Positions 1 through 12,068 are shown, counted from the first letter of the stretch. The stretch is DNA of 64,000 nt from Combretum micranthum (GCA_024138025.1 JAMXBD010000206.1:1364001-1428000), one strand, 5' to 3'. Notes: generated from the letters alone by a model not told the origin. A program made the numbers and translations.

Positions 1-950
1 AGAGTTGAGCTCCTGCAATCACAGAAAACGGTCAATGGTGCACCGAAAGGTTATTTGGTGCAGCCATTCCAATGATTAAGTTAGTCCGTTGGTCACTTAG
101 AAGATGATGAATACTAAAGGGAGCATTGATTGGATAAAAAAGATTATCCCCTTCCTTAGTAGAGGGAATGGCTTTTTATAGTTCATGGTCATACTAGAAT
201 GAGGCCCACCGAATCTTTTTTGTTAAAGCGGATCTTATTTTGGTAGCTAACCTGATACCAAGGTAAAGGAATCATCTGGCACCTAAGGTGAAATATTTGC
301 TATCACATGAAGTGTAGCCAAATTGGTGATGTCTCTCTTGGTCTCGTATTGGGACAAGGACCATATGGTGATTCTATGGAAATAGCTAGTCAACGAGCTC
401 AAGACCTATTCGAGCCGAGTTAGTCATGGATGTTACCGAGGTCAAGGTGAGTACTAAATAAAGCCTCTTTGTAGGTTGGGATTTGAGGTATTGTGACATG
501 CCTCACTCATCAATAAAGATATAATCCAAGTAGTTTAGAGATATTCACGGCTTTGTATTTGAATTACAATGAAATAAAGGATATAAACGACGTTGTTAAC
601 GGAAATAACACATCGATAACAATCCAAACTATGTTCTCACTCTATTGATATAACACACAAGATTGATTGATTGGTTGTTCACCACAATCAATGATTGATA
701 AGAACAAGAGTTTTGTTCTTAAAGAAAACAAACACAAGATCATGATAACAATGTTCCGCTTTATCAGGGTTTATTCATGGTGGGGTATTTATATTCCCCT
801 TCCATAATGGCAAACTCGTAAATAGCATAACATAAAGAAATAAATAAAAAGAAAAAAATGAAGAAGAAATTCGTGCACGGCAGAAATCACGCCTAAGGTT
901 GCGATGCACGGGCATAGCCACAATCTTCTATATGGAAAAATTTGAGGTGC
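1..950. other. Unassigned intergenic or LTR-like DNA
   Basis: This stretch has somewhat higher GC in its first 500 bases than the rest of the window. No reading frame shows a recognisable domain. Its texture, a GC-richer block followed by an AT-rich part, resembles LTR debris. I see no TG...CA boundaries, primer-binding site or target duplication that would prove it. Confidence 0.3.
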
Positions 951-971
951 CCTTAGGCTAGGTTTAGACTA

Positions 972-1075
972 AGAAATTTCTAAACCAAATTGTTTAGAAA
1001 AAAACCATATTATTGGTTTGGTTTGGTTACGGATTAGTTTGGTTTAGTTAGTTTTTACTTACCCTTAATGTTACC
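972..1075 (+). mobile_element. Fragment of a hAT-like element end
   Basis: The sequence from TTTCTAAACCAAATTGTT onward matches the 3' end of the element at 18822-20045 (its part near 19945-20040): the same AAACCAAATTGTT block, then a TTGGTTTGGTTTGG-like run and a TTTAGTTAG stretch. Only the right end is present, and it directly abuts the copia remnant that follows. The family link comes from the more complete copy. Confidence 0.5.
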
Positions 1076-1089
1076 CATAGAAAAATGTT

Positions 1090-1800
1090 GGAAAAGGCAA
1101 GGGTAAAGGAAGGAACAATGGGAGACATGCGGCTTTAGCAATAACTTTTGCTAGTGCAACTCAAGTTCAAGGTGCTGTAACTTATGCCAATTCAAGTGCT
1201 TTGATTAGTGGAAACATGACAATTTCAGCTTTAACCCTTGATGTGTTACAATGTCTATTCTTACTCATTGAGCTAACTAAGCCAATTACAAAATCTCTTT
1301 ACGGTAAGAGTGAAAGTCCATCTAAATGGCTAATTGATAGTGGTGCTTTACATCACATGACGAGGCATATAGATATGATGACAAAAATAAAAGAAAAGAT
1401 CATATCTTCTTTCGTAGATTGACTCAAATACAATTAAGTCATTTTCTGACCTAATTTTTTTCATTAATAATGTGCTTTGTGTCAAATTTAAGTTGCAATT
1501 TAATTTCTTTTGCACAACTTATATGTTCTAAGAAATGTAATGTGATATTTATTGATGAGCTACGTGTGATGCAAGACTACACCTTAGGGATTCTGATTGG
1601 TTTAGGTGAGCAATAGGAAGGGGTATATTTATATAGACCGATCTGAAGTTAATTTCTATCATTAGTGGTAATATTTCAATGCAATTATGCCATCAATGGT
1701 TGTGTCATCCTTCTAGTGTAAATTTTTCATCTTCTTAATAAGTCTAGTTATAAGAATAAAAGTGATGAAGTTTGTGACATTTTTCATCAAGCTAAGCTGA
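1090..1800 (+). pseudogene. Broken Ty1/copia gag-pol fragment (protease and GAG-pre-integrase)
   Basis: This is a remnant of a copia-type retrotransposon polyprotein. From 1090 a lysine/glycine-rich stretch leads into a leucine-rich spacer and then the aspartic protease signature WLIDSGALHHMT, with catalytic DSG at 1336-1344. The usual form has SGASHHMT. The frame stops at 1420-1422. Matching sequence resumes in shifted frames. Near 1551-1630 is the region before the integrase zinc finger (VMQDYTL...LIGLGEQ, an in-frame TAG at 1614-1616, then EGVYLYRP). At about 1684-1716 lies a CHQWLCHPSS segment, and at about 1772-1795 CDIFHQAK. The zinc-binding H-H-C-C set has lost one Cys (CDIF where CDIC is expected). 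Reverse transcriptase, RNase H and both LTRs are absent here. It is a dead fragment. Confidence 0.85.
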
Positions 1801-2212
1801 AATACCCCAAACCTTTACCTATCTAAGTTAGAAATGACTAAATTGAATAGTATAAAAGGTAGTTAATTTTGAACTTAGTTTAGAAATTGAATTTAGATAG
1901 TATAATTAAGTAAAACAAGTAAACAATGGAGGATGATTAGATAAATGGATATAAATTAGTAAATAGAACTAAATTGAAATTTGAGATTCCAAATATTCTT
2001 TTAAATCATCTATTTACCTCATGATCTTTTTCAATTAATCAAATTATTTAATTTTTTCCAACCATCCATTTAAACTTCTTTTTCTTAAATTTCAATCCCT
2101 TGAACCCTTAAACAAAGAATTTAAATGTTTAGATCATCGACATTCGAAAATAATAATCCATTTCACATAGAAACTCAAAAGGTTGATTTTAAGTTCAAAT
2201 ATTAAGGTTTGA

Positions 2213-2601
2213 TTTTTTTTTTCTCCGATTACTCACAATAGAGGCTAAATCGGAGCAAATCAAGGCCACAATTGGGCTCAGAGGTAGTAAAAAGCTTTAG
2301 CTAGTAGCTTTCCCCTTTGTCCAAGCTCATTCGATCAATCATCACCACTCAACATCGCCGACCACCACTTTCCTAAGTTCGAAACTCCGACTTGCATCCA
2401 ACTTCAAAGTAATCCACCACCACAGAAGTGTTCCCCATCCCCTAATCAGCCAATCCGACACTACCAAAACCACGTAGAACAGCCCATTCACTGTTGTTGA
2501 GCTCTCCCATTCGATTGTACTACGCAATTCGAAATTTGATCGAAGATCCAACTCAAAACCTAATCTAAACCCAGAATCCGACCCGAGGGCACCCAAACTA
2601 G
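2213..2601 (+). other. GC-richer island ending at a strong splice-donor match
   Basis: This block is clearly richer in C and G than its neighbours and ends in ACCCAAACTAG followed by GTAAGT at 2602-2607, a good match to a plant 5' splice site. It could be a non-coding first exon or the transcribed leader of a retroelement. Neither plus-strand nor minus-strand translations resemble a known protein. The 99-codon minus-strand frame across it appears to be a shadow. Confidence 0.25.
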
Positions 2602-4278
2602 GTAAGTTCAAACTTTTTGTTATCACCATCATCATCATCATAAAAAAATAAATTTATAAACCAATTTATATAGTGTAGGGCTATTAGTATATAAATATAT
2701 ATATGTTGCATATACATACTAATACTTAAAAATACATAAAAGAATAATAAAAAATATATAAAAAAAAACCTTTTGGCATGTAGAAAAATCTTATTTTCTA
2801 AACAAAAATATAATTTGATAGTTCATAGGATCTCATGCAAAAATTTATTCTTATAAAAAAATTTGAAAAAAGTTTTACAAACTTAAAGCAAAAAGAATTC
2901 AAAGTACTAAAATTTGCCAACAAATTAAAATTTTCTTAAAAAGAATTACATGACGTCTGATCCCGATTAACAGGTTCCTAGGCAGCTTCGAGGCAATATA
3001 AAAAATGAAAAACCTTTTTTTTTTTCTTGTTTTATTATTCATTTTGAATTAATTCATTGTAAATTTTGTAGGTTTTGACAATAAGTTATAAATATAATAG
3101 TTTTTAAATTTGATTTATTTTGAATATTAAAAGGATAAATTTTAAGTTATGAATTTTAAGCAGTAACCATATGGTTTTAATAGAGTAGCTCCCAAATCCA
3201 AAAATTTATGGTTTATAAATTTGGTTTTAAATCGAATTTTTCGCAGACTAGTAGTTAAGTTATGATCGACCAACTCATGATCTTAACTTATAATTTTTCT
3301 CAATTTTGATTGGATGGTGATTCCTAAAATTTTTGAAAATCAAGTTTCTTTTAATTTCTAGTCCATGTCTATATCAAATGGGTTAGGGTTTGATACAAAT
3401 CGAATTAAAAAAAAAAAAAGAAAACAAAAAATGAAAAAATCCGGGCTCAACAAGTATAAACTGGAATTTATTGGTAAAACTAATAACATTTACAAAAATA
3501 GTAACTAAAAGTATATCTTGAAGAAAATAGAGGCAAATAACAAAGTATACTCTATAAGATAATTTGCACGGTCTAATAAAATATTTTTAAGCTTGTATAT
3601 CACTCGAAAGAACCGTAAAATATATATCTTTTAAGTTCATTGCTTTCAAATAATGTTGTCACATATCCTAAAGTATATAATTTCAGTAAGAAATGTAAAA
3701 TATATTTTACAAACTTTATAAATTGACTTTAATTTATACAAAGTCTTCATCGTTCGTGTTTATTAAATTATTCAATATTCAAAAATCTTTTCTCGATTTT
3801 TACGTTTGATTTAAAAAAAAAAAAAAACTCCTAATAAATAATCGATCTTTTGACTTTCACAGGTAGAGGCTAAAAGCTGTCCCTGGGTCGACCCTTGGCA
3901 TAATATAATTTAAGCTGTACTATGATTTTGATATTTTGTTTGTATTTGACTTTCTCAACCATTAGATTTTCTTTTTGTTTTTTTTTTCAAATTTTAAATT
4001 TTGCATAAATTATAAAATTGTACTTCTTCCTATTTTGAAAACCTAAGATTGGTTTTCTCTCATACATTTCCTTCTCTTGCATTATTTGCTTTGAAACTCC
4101 ACAAAATGTTTATAACAATAAAGGCGCAAAATCTTAGAAATGAACAGAGAATATTACATGTATAATATAATTTTTTAAAAGATTATATAAAATCAAATTG
4201 TGAAAAAAAAAAATTACATGAATAGTATTACTGTATCCCATCTTAAAAGTGTGATACAATTTTTTTTTTTAAATTACA

Positions 4279-4347
4279 CTAGTATCGCATGACCAACATG
4301 CGACACTTATATAAATATTCAATGTGTATCGCATGACCAACATGCAA
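4279..4347. repeat. Two copies of a short palindromic motif
   Basis: The motif TATCGCATGACCAACATG occurs twice, about 44 bp apart. In the first copy it is flanked so that TCGCATG and CATGCGA form a 7-bp stem around ACCAA. A third related AACATGCGACAT lies near 4462. This may be the tip of a degenerate fold-back transposon. Confidence 0.45.
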
Positions 4348-5284
4348 TACATATTTAGACTTAACATGAGATATAACTATTTTCACATGTTTACTAGAGT
4401 AGGTCGCTATATTACATGTTAGAAATACGATACTAGTGTAAATTCTTATGTCTCGTCTTTAACATGCGACATAGCAATAGTAGTTTTGTAATTTTTTTTT
4501 TCAATTTGTATTTGTGTAATTTTTTTTCCAAAAACATTAGACATGTGGTTCACTAGAAATGAACATATATTTTTACGCCTTGTCCAAAAAAAGAACATAT
4601 GTTTTGGGGAAATTATGGATGTTTTGGGAAAAATAGAATAAGAATGTTAATAATACCCTTACTAAACTTGATAAGGGGGAAAATGAGGAAAAAATTATCT
4701 TTATATATACAATGGTGATATCACAACTATCCCTAAATATATATCCATATGTATAAAATATATATATATATATATATATATTCCCTTTTTCATCCCGGTG
4801 ACAGTTGCATACTTGAATAATTTGCTAGAGGTGGTGCTAAAATAAAACCAGACACCTTAGGGGCTTTGACACATATCATGTGCTTTCTTTCTTGTAGGTT
4901 TTTTAAGGGAAAAAAAAAAAAACCTTAAATTCTGTAAACTTTGGAGGTACTTGTAATATTTTAATATTTAAATTCAATTAAAACATTATTCCACTTATCA
5001 GTTTGTTTGTTGTTAAATCATTGGCTAGTTATTTGCAAGTTGAAACCCACTTGTTTTCGGCGGATTGACTGGGCTCCCATTCCATGATATAGCTACGGTC
5101 AAACGGGTTTTCCTTAATGTATATAACCGGCATGGCACGATGACTATGGTCTAGTTGTACTTTTAGTTAAGACTTAGGAGGAATCGATAAAAAACGCGTA
5201 GCAATAAAGTTATATAAGAATTAAGTAGTTGACTGTAATTGTTCAAGGGGTAGCTGAAGTTTTATGCCGAACTTTGTAACTGAT

Positions 5285-5495
5285 GAATTTAATAAATGTA
5301 CTATTTGAAATGTATCAATTTAGTATTTAAATTGTATTGAAATAGTATAATTTTTTTAGGTACTAAATTAATTAATTTTTAAATTTTTTAAATAGAAATT
5401 ATTAATTTCCTAATTCAAGTGCTAAATTGATCGATTTTAAAGTTTAAATTTAATAATATATTTTATCAAATTTTAGACACTATTCGTGATATTAT
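5285..5495. mobile_element. Degenerate MITE copy (family of 19414-19690)
   Basis: It shares the pattern AATTTAGTA / GTACTAAATT / TAAATTGATC and the end-like CGTGATATTATCTC with the better copies at 19414-19690 and 38637-38935. It is strongly diverged and I cannot give exact ends. Confidence 0.4.
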
Positions 5496-8400
5496 CTCTT
5501 GAGCATATGTGTGCAAATGAAATTTTTTGGCAATGTGATATACATTAAAAGTAAAAAAAAAAAAAAATTGGAAGACTAAATTTGAATATGGCAGAAGAAC
5601 ATCCGGATGTTAAGGCTTTTTTTTTTTTTTTTTTTTTTCTTTCTAATCGCCTCACATATAATTTGTCTCATTCGATGTTGGATTTGGACGAAGTCCCTAC
5701 TCTCTATGTTATCGGCGTGTCATCTATCGTTGACAGAGGGTTTTTTTGTATTTTTTTTTAACCTTCTCTCATCAAAACCCGAGCACTCACAGCCATTTCA
5801 TTATGTTTATTTTCTTTGTAATTTGATGTTGTTTATTTTCCGTATGATTAGATTGTTCATATTTGTTTGTCCACTTGGGACAATTTTAATTTTTCTTAGT
5901 ATAATATATTTATTTGTCTGTGATGTTTTATTTATATTAAGGATAAGTATATTGGAAGCCCACTGTATTTGTCTCAAAAGTCAAATAAATCCCCTATTTT
6001 TATACCAAAAATAACTGAAAATTTTATATTTTAAAACATTTATTTGAGCTTTTGTTTTCATACCATCTAAGTCCAAGCTATAGTCATACACAGGGACCGG
6101 AGGGACACAGGATCCAAAGATTGTGGGGCTATTACCAATATCATCAAAATTATTGGATTTATGGTGTGACTGAATGAATTGAAAAACTGCAACCTTACCT
6201 TACATTGCCAAATTAATAATATATATAAGAAAAGTTTTATGGTGCTATGATGATTCTAATAGGATAAGTCCTGTCATATAATAAATGGTTAAGATCTTTT
6301 TCAATTATAATTAAATTTTTTATATTTTTTTATACTAATTTTTTTATAATTAATTTAATTTTATAATACTAATTGCACAATCCTATAACATAACCGTACA
6401 AGTTCTTTATATATAAATCTAACTCATATATTTTTTCTTAAATAAAATTCATCTATGATGAAATGTGTATTTATTTTCAATAATCTTAATTCTGTATAAA
6501 CTAAAAGTCAATTAGTGAGTTAGGTAATATTTGATTGTATTAATTCTAAAATGTTTATGATTAATGGTATTTTTTAAAATTTATTAGACCCGTCAAATTC
6601 TGATTTAAAATAAAAAAATAACTTTATTTGAAGTTTGGTTTGGTAATATATTCTTCTTCCTCTTTTTTGCTTTGTCTCTCTTTCCGTTCACTATTTTCTT
6701 TTTTTAATGCCAGTAACACATATTGGACATCTATTGGCTATCTTGTTCATATATATTGGCAAATGGAAATGGCAGTGCTAAGCCGGATGGGCCCAAAAAA
6801 GCTTAATTGTGAATGAAATTGAATTTTTTAAAATAAAGTATTTAATTGAATTTTTCATCAAAGTTTTGTAGTAAATTCGATATTTTCTTTTTATATATTT
6901 ATTCGTTTAAATATCATTGGTATTTACCTATCACTTGTACATATCATACCAATAATTTTTTTAAATATATATTTGATTAAAGATGTCAAATTAATGTCCT
7001 TAATCCCTTTGATAATCTAATAACATAAGTGTTTATAACTTGGGGGAGGAAATAAAATCAATTCCATTTAATTACGATTATCAGAATAATTTTTGTAAAT
7101 TCTGACTACTTATGCATACTAAAGTAAGAATTAATGAAATAATGACACTATTAATTGTATTACCTAGCATGTTTTTTTTTAAACCACAAAAGTTATTATA
7201 ACACAGCCACATAGAGTCATTACAATACACTAATGCAAAAAATCGATACCTTAAGAATAAGTTTTTAGATCGAATGTTATTAAGTTACAAGTCCATTAAT
7301 ATTTTTGACCAAACAAGTCCATTAATATTACCGAACAAGTTTTGGTCCAATCACAAAGGACTAGCTCTTGCTTGAGAACTACGTGTTTGGTCATTATTCT
7401 CCCACCGGCAGTAAATTAGCAGCCGGTAAAGAATTTCAATGAATGTTGAAATCTCAACTATGAGAAATATTAAACCGAATTGTCTACATTTTGTTTTCCA
7501 CGTGTAATCGATCTTATTCTATCAATAATCAGAGAATAATAATCATAAATACAGACCATGGGGACACCATATCGAACGATTTAATAATTGATACCATATC
7601 CAACCGTGATCAAACCATTAAAATAGTTAATATTTTTATTACAATATTTATTTCAACGATTAAATAGTTGATTAGATGGTCCTATGGACGAAACTATAAA
7701 AACTTCTTTTAATCACTCAAAATATTAATACTTTAAATAAACTTACTATATTGATTTTTTATATAATTTAGTGGGGATACTTTTAATATAAATTATCATT
7801 TATATGCATCATGACATACGGACACTTATCATGTAAATAGTATAATCTATTGAAAGGCATGCTATTGATCGGAACAAGGATTCAACAGCCAATTCCGTTG
7901 ATTAAATCAAACTTCACATCACCACCATTATCTACATGTAATTAAAGTAATCGTTCCCGGTATCCGAAGTTGACATACTAATATAAAACATTAATTGGTG
8001 GAATTATTCGGCATTACAAGTTGTTGTATTTTATTGGAGATCAGTGAGAGAGCCATGTAATCTTTAGGAAAAAAATATATATATATTAACACTAATAGGT
8101 AAAGTAAGTGGCAGAGAGAAGTTTAATGATATTTTAATAAAATAATGATGATAATAGATAATTTTAAAAAAAATTACTTACATATTTTAAAAATTTTATT
8201 TATATATACACCTCTGATAAATTATGTGACCGTTGAAGCTTCTCTTAAGTTTTAGAGGAGATTCAGTTATAAGATTTCTCTCCAATTTATTGTGAGAACC
8301 ATCTATTTTATTACCCTAATGAATGTGTTTGAATTTTTATTGTGGCTTCTCAGCCTGTTTTTTAGAATAAATAGGGAATGGAAAAATTAATCCTTAAAAT

Positions 8401-8514
8401 AGCACTCGAGTGTTTGCCATCAGTAAATTATACAATGCTAATGCTTAACAATCATAATCTCTTAATAATCAAGCCAATAATATATGTGTATATTATATAT
8501 ATATTTTTTTTTTT

Positions 8515-8700
8515 TTTTATCGAGAAGTACACTTTTAACCCTTAACGTTTTAGCCAATTTTTTATTTGAGTCGTCAATGTATTCTTTTTTTTTTTTTTTT
8601 TTTTTCTGTATGAGTCCTCAACATTTACAAATTAGGACATTCTTAAACACCGTTAAGTTTTTGTTAGTATATGACACATGGCATATTTTAATTCATCTAC
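8515..8700 (+). repeat. Dispersed repeat shared with 28000-28140
   Basis: The blocks AGCCAATTTTTTATTTGAGT, AAATTAGGACATTCT and TTAGTATATGACACATG recur in the same order and orientation at 28015-28137. Here a poly-T run interrupts the unit. The repeat is probably a small non-autonomous DNA transposon. Confidence 0.55.
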
Positions 8701-9142
8701 GTGATTTTAGTAAATAGTATAATGGAATAAAATATGTCAGAAATACATAATAAAGCCAAATCATTAAAAAAAAGAGTTAAATTCCTATACTCAACATGAA
8801 TGAAAAAAATCAGAAATAAGCAAATTAAAAGCAATCATCAATGACACATATTACTCGAACTTACTAGATAGCTTCTCGTTCATCAGAATCTGCCAATCTA
8901 TGTATCTACGTATCCTTCAATATATTCGAGAAAACTACACAACACATGATTATTAATCTCGCCTAAAACTTCGTATCAATTCCAACAACAATCAAATCAA
9001 AATTTCAAAAAATCACTTTCACAAATCAAGAAACATTTGTCAAACTTACCTTTATTTCACTTTTTCATGAATGAATATTTATATTGATATTTAAATTTAA
9101 AGTCTAATTCATGTATTATGTAAAATTTTACAAATTGAGTAT

Positions 9143-9827
9143 TGTTGGGTTATAGATCCAACTCATGTGGATATATAATCAATGATATCCTAAGTATATG
9201 ACATATACTTGGAAAAGTACTTGGATAATAAGGAGAATTTTTTTTTTTTTTTGCAAACAAAGGAGCTTGGTACAGTATGCTGGCCACTTGAGGAGATACA
9301 CTACCGGCATACATGTATATCATCATTGGCCTTCAATTTTAAATTGTTTGCTGAGAGCTCTAGGTTGGCTAAGCCAACTCCAACGCCGCCAACGTAGTGG
9401 TATATGCTGCCGATGTACTAGCTGGCATTCAATATTCCAAAACGTTGAAGTTTCAACACTGCCGTGCCACCCTTTGTTGTCCGATATAAATACTCTTAGT
9501 TTTGTTCGTGTGAGAAGCCGTTCCTAAAACCTAGAGAGAGACTCTAGAGAGAGAGAGGCTTATTGTTGAGTAAAATTCACCAATTGTGGTGAAGATCTGT
9601 GAGATCCACTAGTATTATCTAGTGAAGAACAATCTGTACATCTTATTAGTATTGATAGTAGAGGAAATTCGTGTTATGATCCTGTGATTTTTTCTCAAAT
9701 TAGGATTTTTCATGTAAATCTTGTGTTATTTTTTCATTATATTATTCTATTATTTAATTTTTGTTATCACATTGGCCTGACGGAAGATCCGTTTTTGATT
9801 ATATGTTTTACGGGATTTTTCCTAACA
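9143..9827 (+). mobile_element. Solo LTR, copia-like
   Basis: It begins TGTTGGGTTATAG and ends TTTTCCTAACA, so the ends form the short imperfect inverted repeat TGTTGGG/CCTAACA expected of an LTR. The flanking 5-mers are AGTAT (9138-9142) and GGTAT (9828-9832), four of five bases identical, which fits a decayed 5-bp target duplication. A TATA-like TATAAATA lies near 9484-9491, followed by GA-rich leader sequence. No primer-binding site, coding region or second LTR flanks it, so it is best read as a solo LTR left by LTR-LTR recombination. Open frames inside it at about 9198-9527 are not genes. Confidence 0.7.
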
Positions 9828-9897
9828 GGTATTGATATTGAATAATTTAGAATTTTAAGTTGGAAAGTAATTAAAATTGAAAATATTATGGGGAAAA

Positions 9898-10205
9898 AAG
9901 TTTTACCCGGCTCTGATTTGACAGAAACCAAACCCCTTGAGGAATGGAAAAAGCAGTAACCTTGAGGGGATCAACATAATTAAAGTTTTTGGGGTCGGTT
10001 TCATTGTTAAAATTTCCAATACCGCAGCCGTGACACAGAAGCGAAATCCATGAAGGTGTAGGGTGTGATTTTCTGATGCATTTAAAGCTTTGGACCCTTG
10101 AAATGTAATTTCTACTTCTTTATTATATTCCAACATCTTCACATTCGTTGCCGGATAGTCTGTTGTTGCGTTGAATGACAAATCATCCGACGTGAAAAAT
10201 TTTGC
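9898..10205 (-). pseudogene. Laccase (multicopper oxidase) exon remnant with frameshift
   Basis: Plant laccases are secreted multicopper oxidases that oxidise monolignols in the cell wall. On the minus strand this fragment reads AKFFTSDDLSFNATTDYP, then NVKMLEYNKEVEITFQG, then the copper-ligand stretch HTLHLHGFRF (10037-10067), which keeps the H-x-x-H-x-H pattern but has TL where PM is usual. One base is missing near 10023-10027. In the shifted frame the family hallmark GNFNNETDPKNFNYVDP continues, then VTAFSIPQGVWF. Only this internal part of the C-terminal cupredoxin domain is present. The N-terminal domains and the last copper site (HCH...) are absent on either side within several kb. It lies 70 bp from the solo LTR. 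The fragment is clearly non-functional, and I cannot assign a specific laccase gene. Confidence 0.88.
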
Positions 10206-10454
10206 CTTGAATATTCACTGTTAAAGAAAAATTGTTATGCATAGAAAAATTTAGATGATATAAATGGGTTAATATCACTTTTACATATCAAGAAATATTT
10301 GCGGAAATGATTGCTTTTGATATGCTTATTTCTAATCTTTTTTCACAAGAATGATGTATTATGAGCCTTGCAGTTTAATTTTTTGTTTAGGATTTATTAT
10401 TTATCCTTCATTTTTTTTGTTCTATTATATTATTTGATAAAATTACAGAGACAA

Positions 10455-10690
10455 ATTAAGGGTCAGTTTGGTATCCGACAGATGATAAACACTTTTTTTA
10501 GACTTTTTCTAATAAATTGTCTGTCAAGAAATACATATAGATAAAAGAACATATAGCAGTTCTTATGAAAACATTAAATATAACAAATACAGATAAAATA
10601 TAGTTGCAAATGAGACACATCTACATATAAAGTTTAGATACATATACAGATATAGATAAGATAAAGACAATCTAAATTAACCTTATGATT
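10455..10690. mobile_element. MITE, GGGTCTGTTTG-type family, diverged copy
   Basis: The copy has the family's order of blocks: GGTCAGTTTGG-like start, TTTTTCTAATAAATTGTCTG, AAGAAATACATATAGATAAA, AGCAGTTCTTATGAAAA, then repeated ATACAGATA units and an AAGACAATCTAAAT end. The best-defined copy is at 32418-32648. Confidence 0.55.
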
Positions 10691-10699
10691 CACACAGAA

Positions 10700-10806
10700 T
10701 AATTGAATATGAATTTCATTCCAAATCAAAAAAGAGCCAACAATTTTTAAAATTAAGAAACTATTTCACTATAATTTAATTACTTTTCTTTTAGGAGAAA
10801 GAAACT
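10700..10806 (-). repeat. Inverted copy of the repeat at 28140-28255
   Basis: The sequence from GAATATGAATTTCATTCCA to CTTTTAGGAGAAAGAAAC is the reverse complement of 28140-28255. The two lie about 17 kb apart in opposite orientation. At 28 kb this block directly follows the repeat also seen at 8515-8700, so the larger unit has been split here. Confidence 0.65.
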
Positions 10807-11359
10807 TAGTACCTTAATAATTTATATCTCGTGATGCAATTGAACTAAGGTAAGACGGTACAATGCTAAACTTGAATTATCAATTCGGTTTGTAACTTTG
10901 GGTTCAAGGTTGATTTGAAATGACATTCAATAAGATCAAGTTGAATTATATTAAACACATTGAGTTTTGACTATCCAAACATTATTATTCCTTTAAATAA
11001 ATAATATCGACGATACTTAATCCAAACTCAAATAATATCTAATTCTACCTCGAGCTTAATTAGTCTAATAAGGCATGAGGTAATTGAACAAAGTATAATA
11101 AAATTCAAATTTAAGTAGGTAAATTACCAAAATAATCTAATAAGGTCTAGCTCTAACATCGACTTAGCTAATAATCTACTTAGATAAGCTACTTCCATAA
11201 TCTACTAAGGTCGAATCAAAGTTGGATATACCCAAACTTGAAGACTTCAAAGGAGGTTTGATTTATTCTAAACTGCTTTCGAAGACCCCAAAAGACGAGA
11301 ACCCTAATTAAAAAAGGTAAACAACCTAGTCAATTTCATATGAGGACGAGTCTTACCAA

Positions 11360-11643
11360 AGTTGTCCATTGGTCCGAGTCGTGGCACGTACCCAGCGAAT
11401 GGGCATACGCTATTAGCTGGGCGACTTCCCTTTGAATATTTCACATCTCAAAAATTGTTTTTTTTTTTTTTAATTTTGTTATAATGAAAAGCGTTTGAGT
11501 CGGTTTTTACTTGTCACAAATGGAGTAACAATATGAAAATATGCCACGTAACCCAATAACTTGTCAATTGGTCCGAGTCGTGGCGCGTACACGGTAAATG
11601 GACATGCGCTATTAGCTGGGCGACTTCTCTTTGAATATTTCAT
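11360..11643 (+). repeat. Direct repeat, two 84-bp copies about 200 bp apart
   Basis: Copies at 11360-11443 and 11560-11643 share ATTGGTCCGAGTCGTGGC, GCGTAC/CACGTAC, CGCTATTAGCTGGGCGACTT and TTTGAATATTTCA. They are about 85% identical and more GC-rich than the surroundings. They may be the duplicated end of an element or a promoter-like block. Function is unknown. Confidence 0.75.
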
Positions 11644-12068
11644 AGCTATTTAGTCATTCTATCTTTAAAAATTCTTTATATTGAATAATCGAACAGCATT
11701 ACCTTATATATAATGCTGATAGGGGATATTTTTCCAATATGGGATAGTTAGGAACCAACAGATGTTCATAAGCCTAGATCTTTTCTTTTTGCCTCAAACA
11801 AGAATTTAAATAAATTTTTCGAATACATTATTTTTGTGAAATTAAAAATTTGATAGTACCATCATCTCAAGTTCAAAGAAAAGGAACATTGTCTTACATT
11901 TTCATATACGTGTTACCAAGCTAAAAAAACAAACTTTTTAACCTTTCTTACATTTTCGTGAAAAATATAATCAGTTTTCCACCCTTTAGCAAGTGCATGG
12001 AATCCAGAAATGCCTTCAACTATCAACTAGATAGAAATGTGGGTTTTTTTTTTTTGCCTCGGTGACTT

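Larger units (their letters stand above)
1801..9142. other. AT-rich intergenic stretch with scattered repeats
   Basis: More than 7 kb with no credible gene. It contains long A/T runs, (AT)n at about 4758-4781, poly-T at about 5618-5639 and 8592-8611, and the small repeats listed separately. The open frames at 5607-6014 and 8484-8717 are made largely of poly-T-encoded phenylalanine and look like chance. Confidence 0.6.

Noticed and set aside
2342..2641. 99-codon minus-strand frame starting with five Met
   Set aside because: The Met run is a CAT microsatellite on the opposite strand and no family is recognisable. The plus-strand splice-donor signal is the better clue there.
5607..6014. 135-codon plus-strand frame, the longest in the window
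   Set aside because: It starts in a poly-T run that encodes phenylalanine, has no domain, and its hydrophobicity comes from T-rich composition.
9198..9527. 109-codon plus-strand frame
   Set aside because: It lies wholly inside the solo LTR (9143-9827) and overlaps another frame in a different phase.
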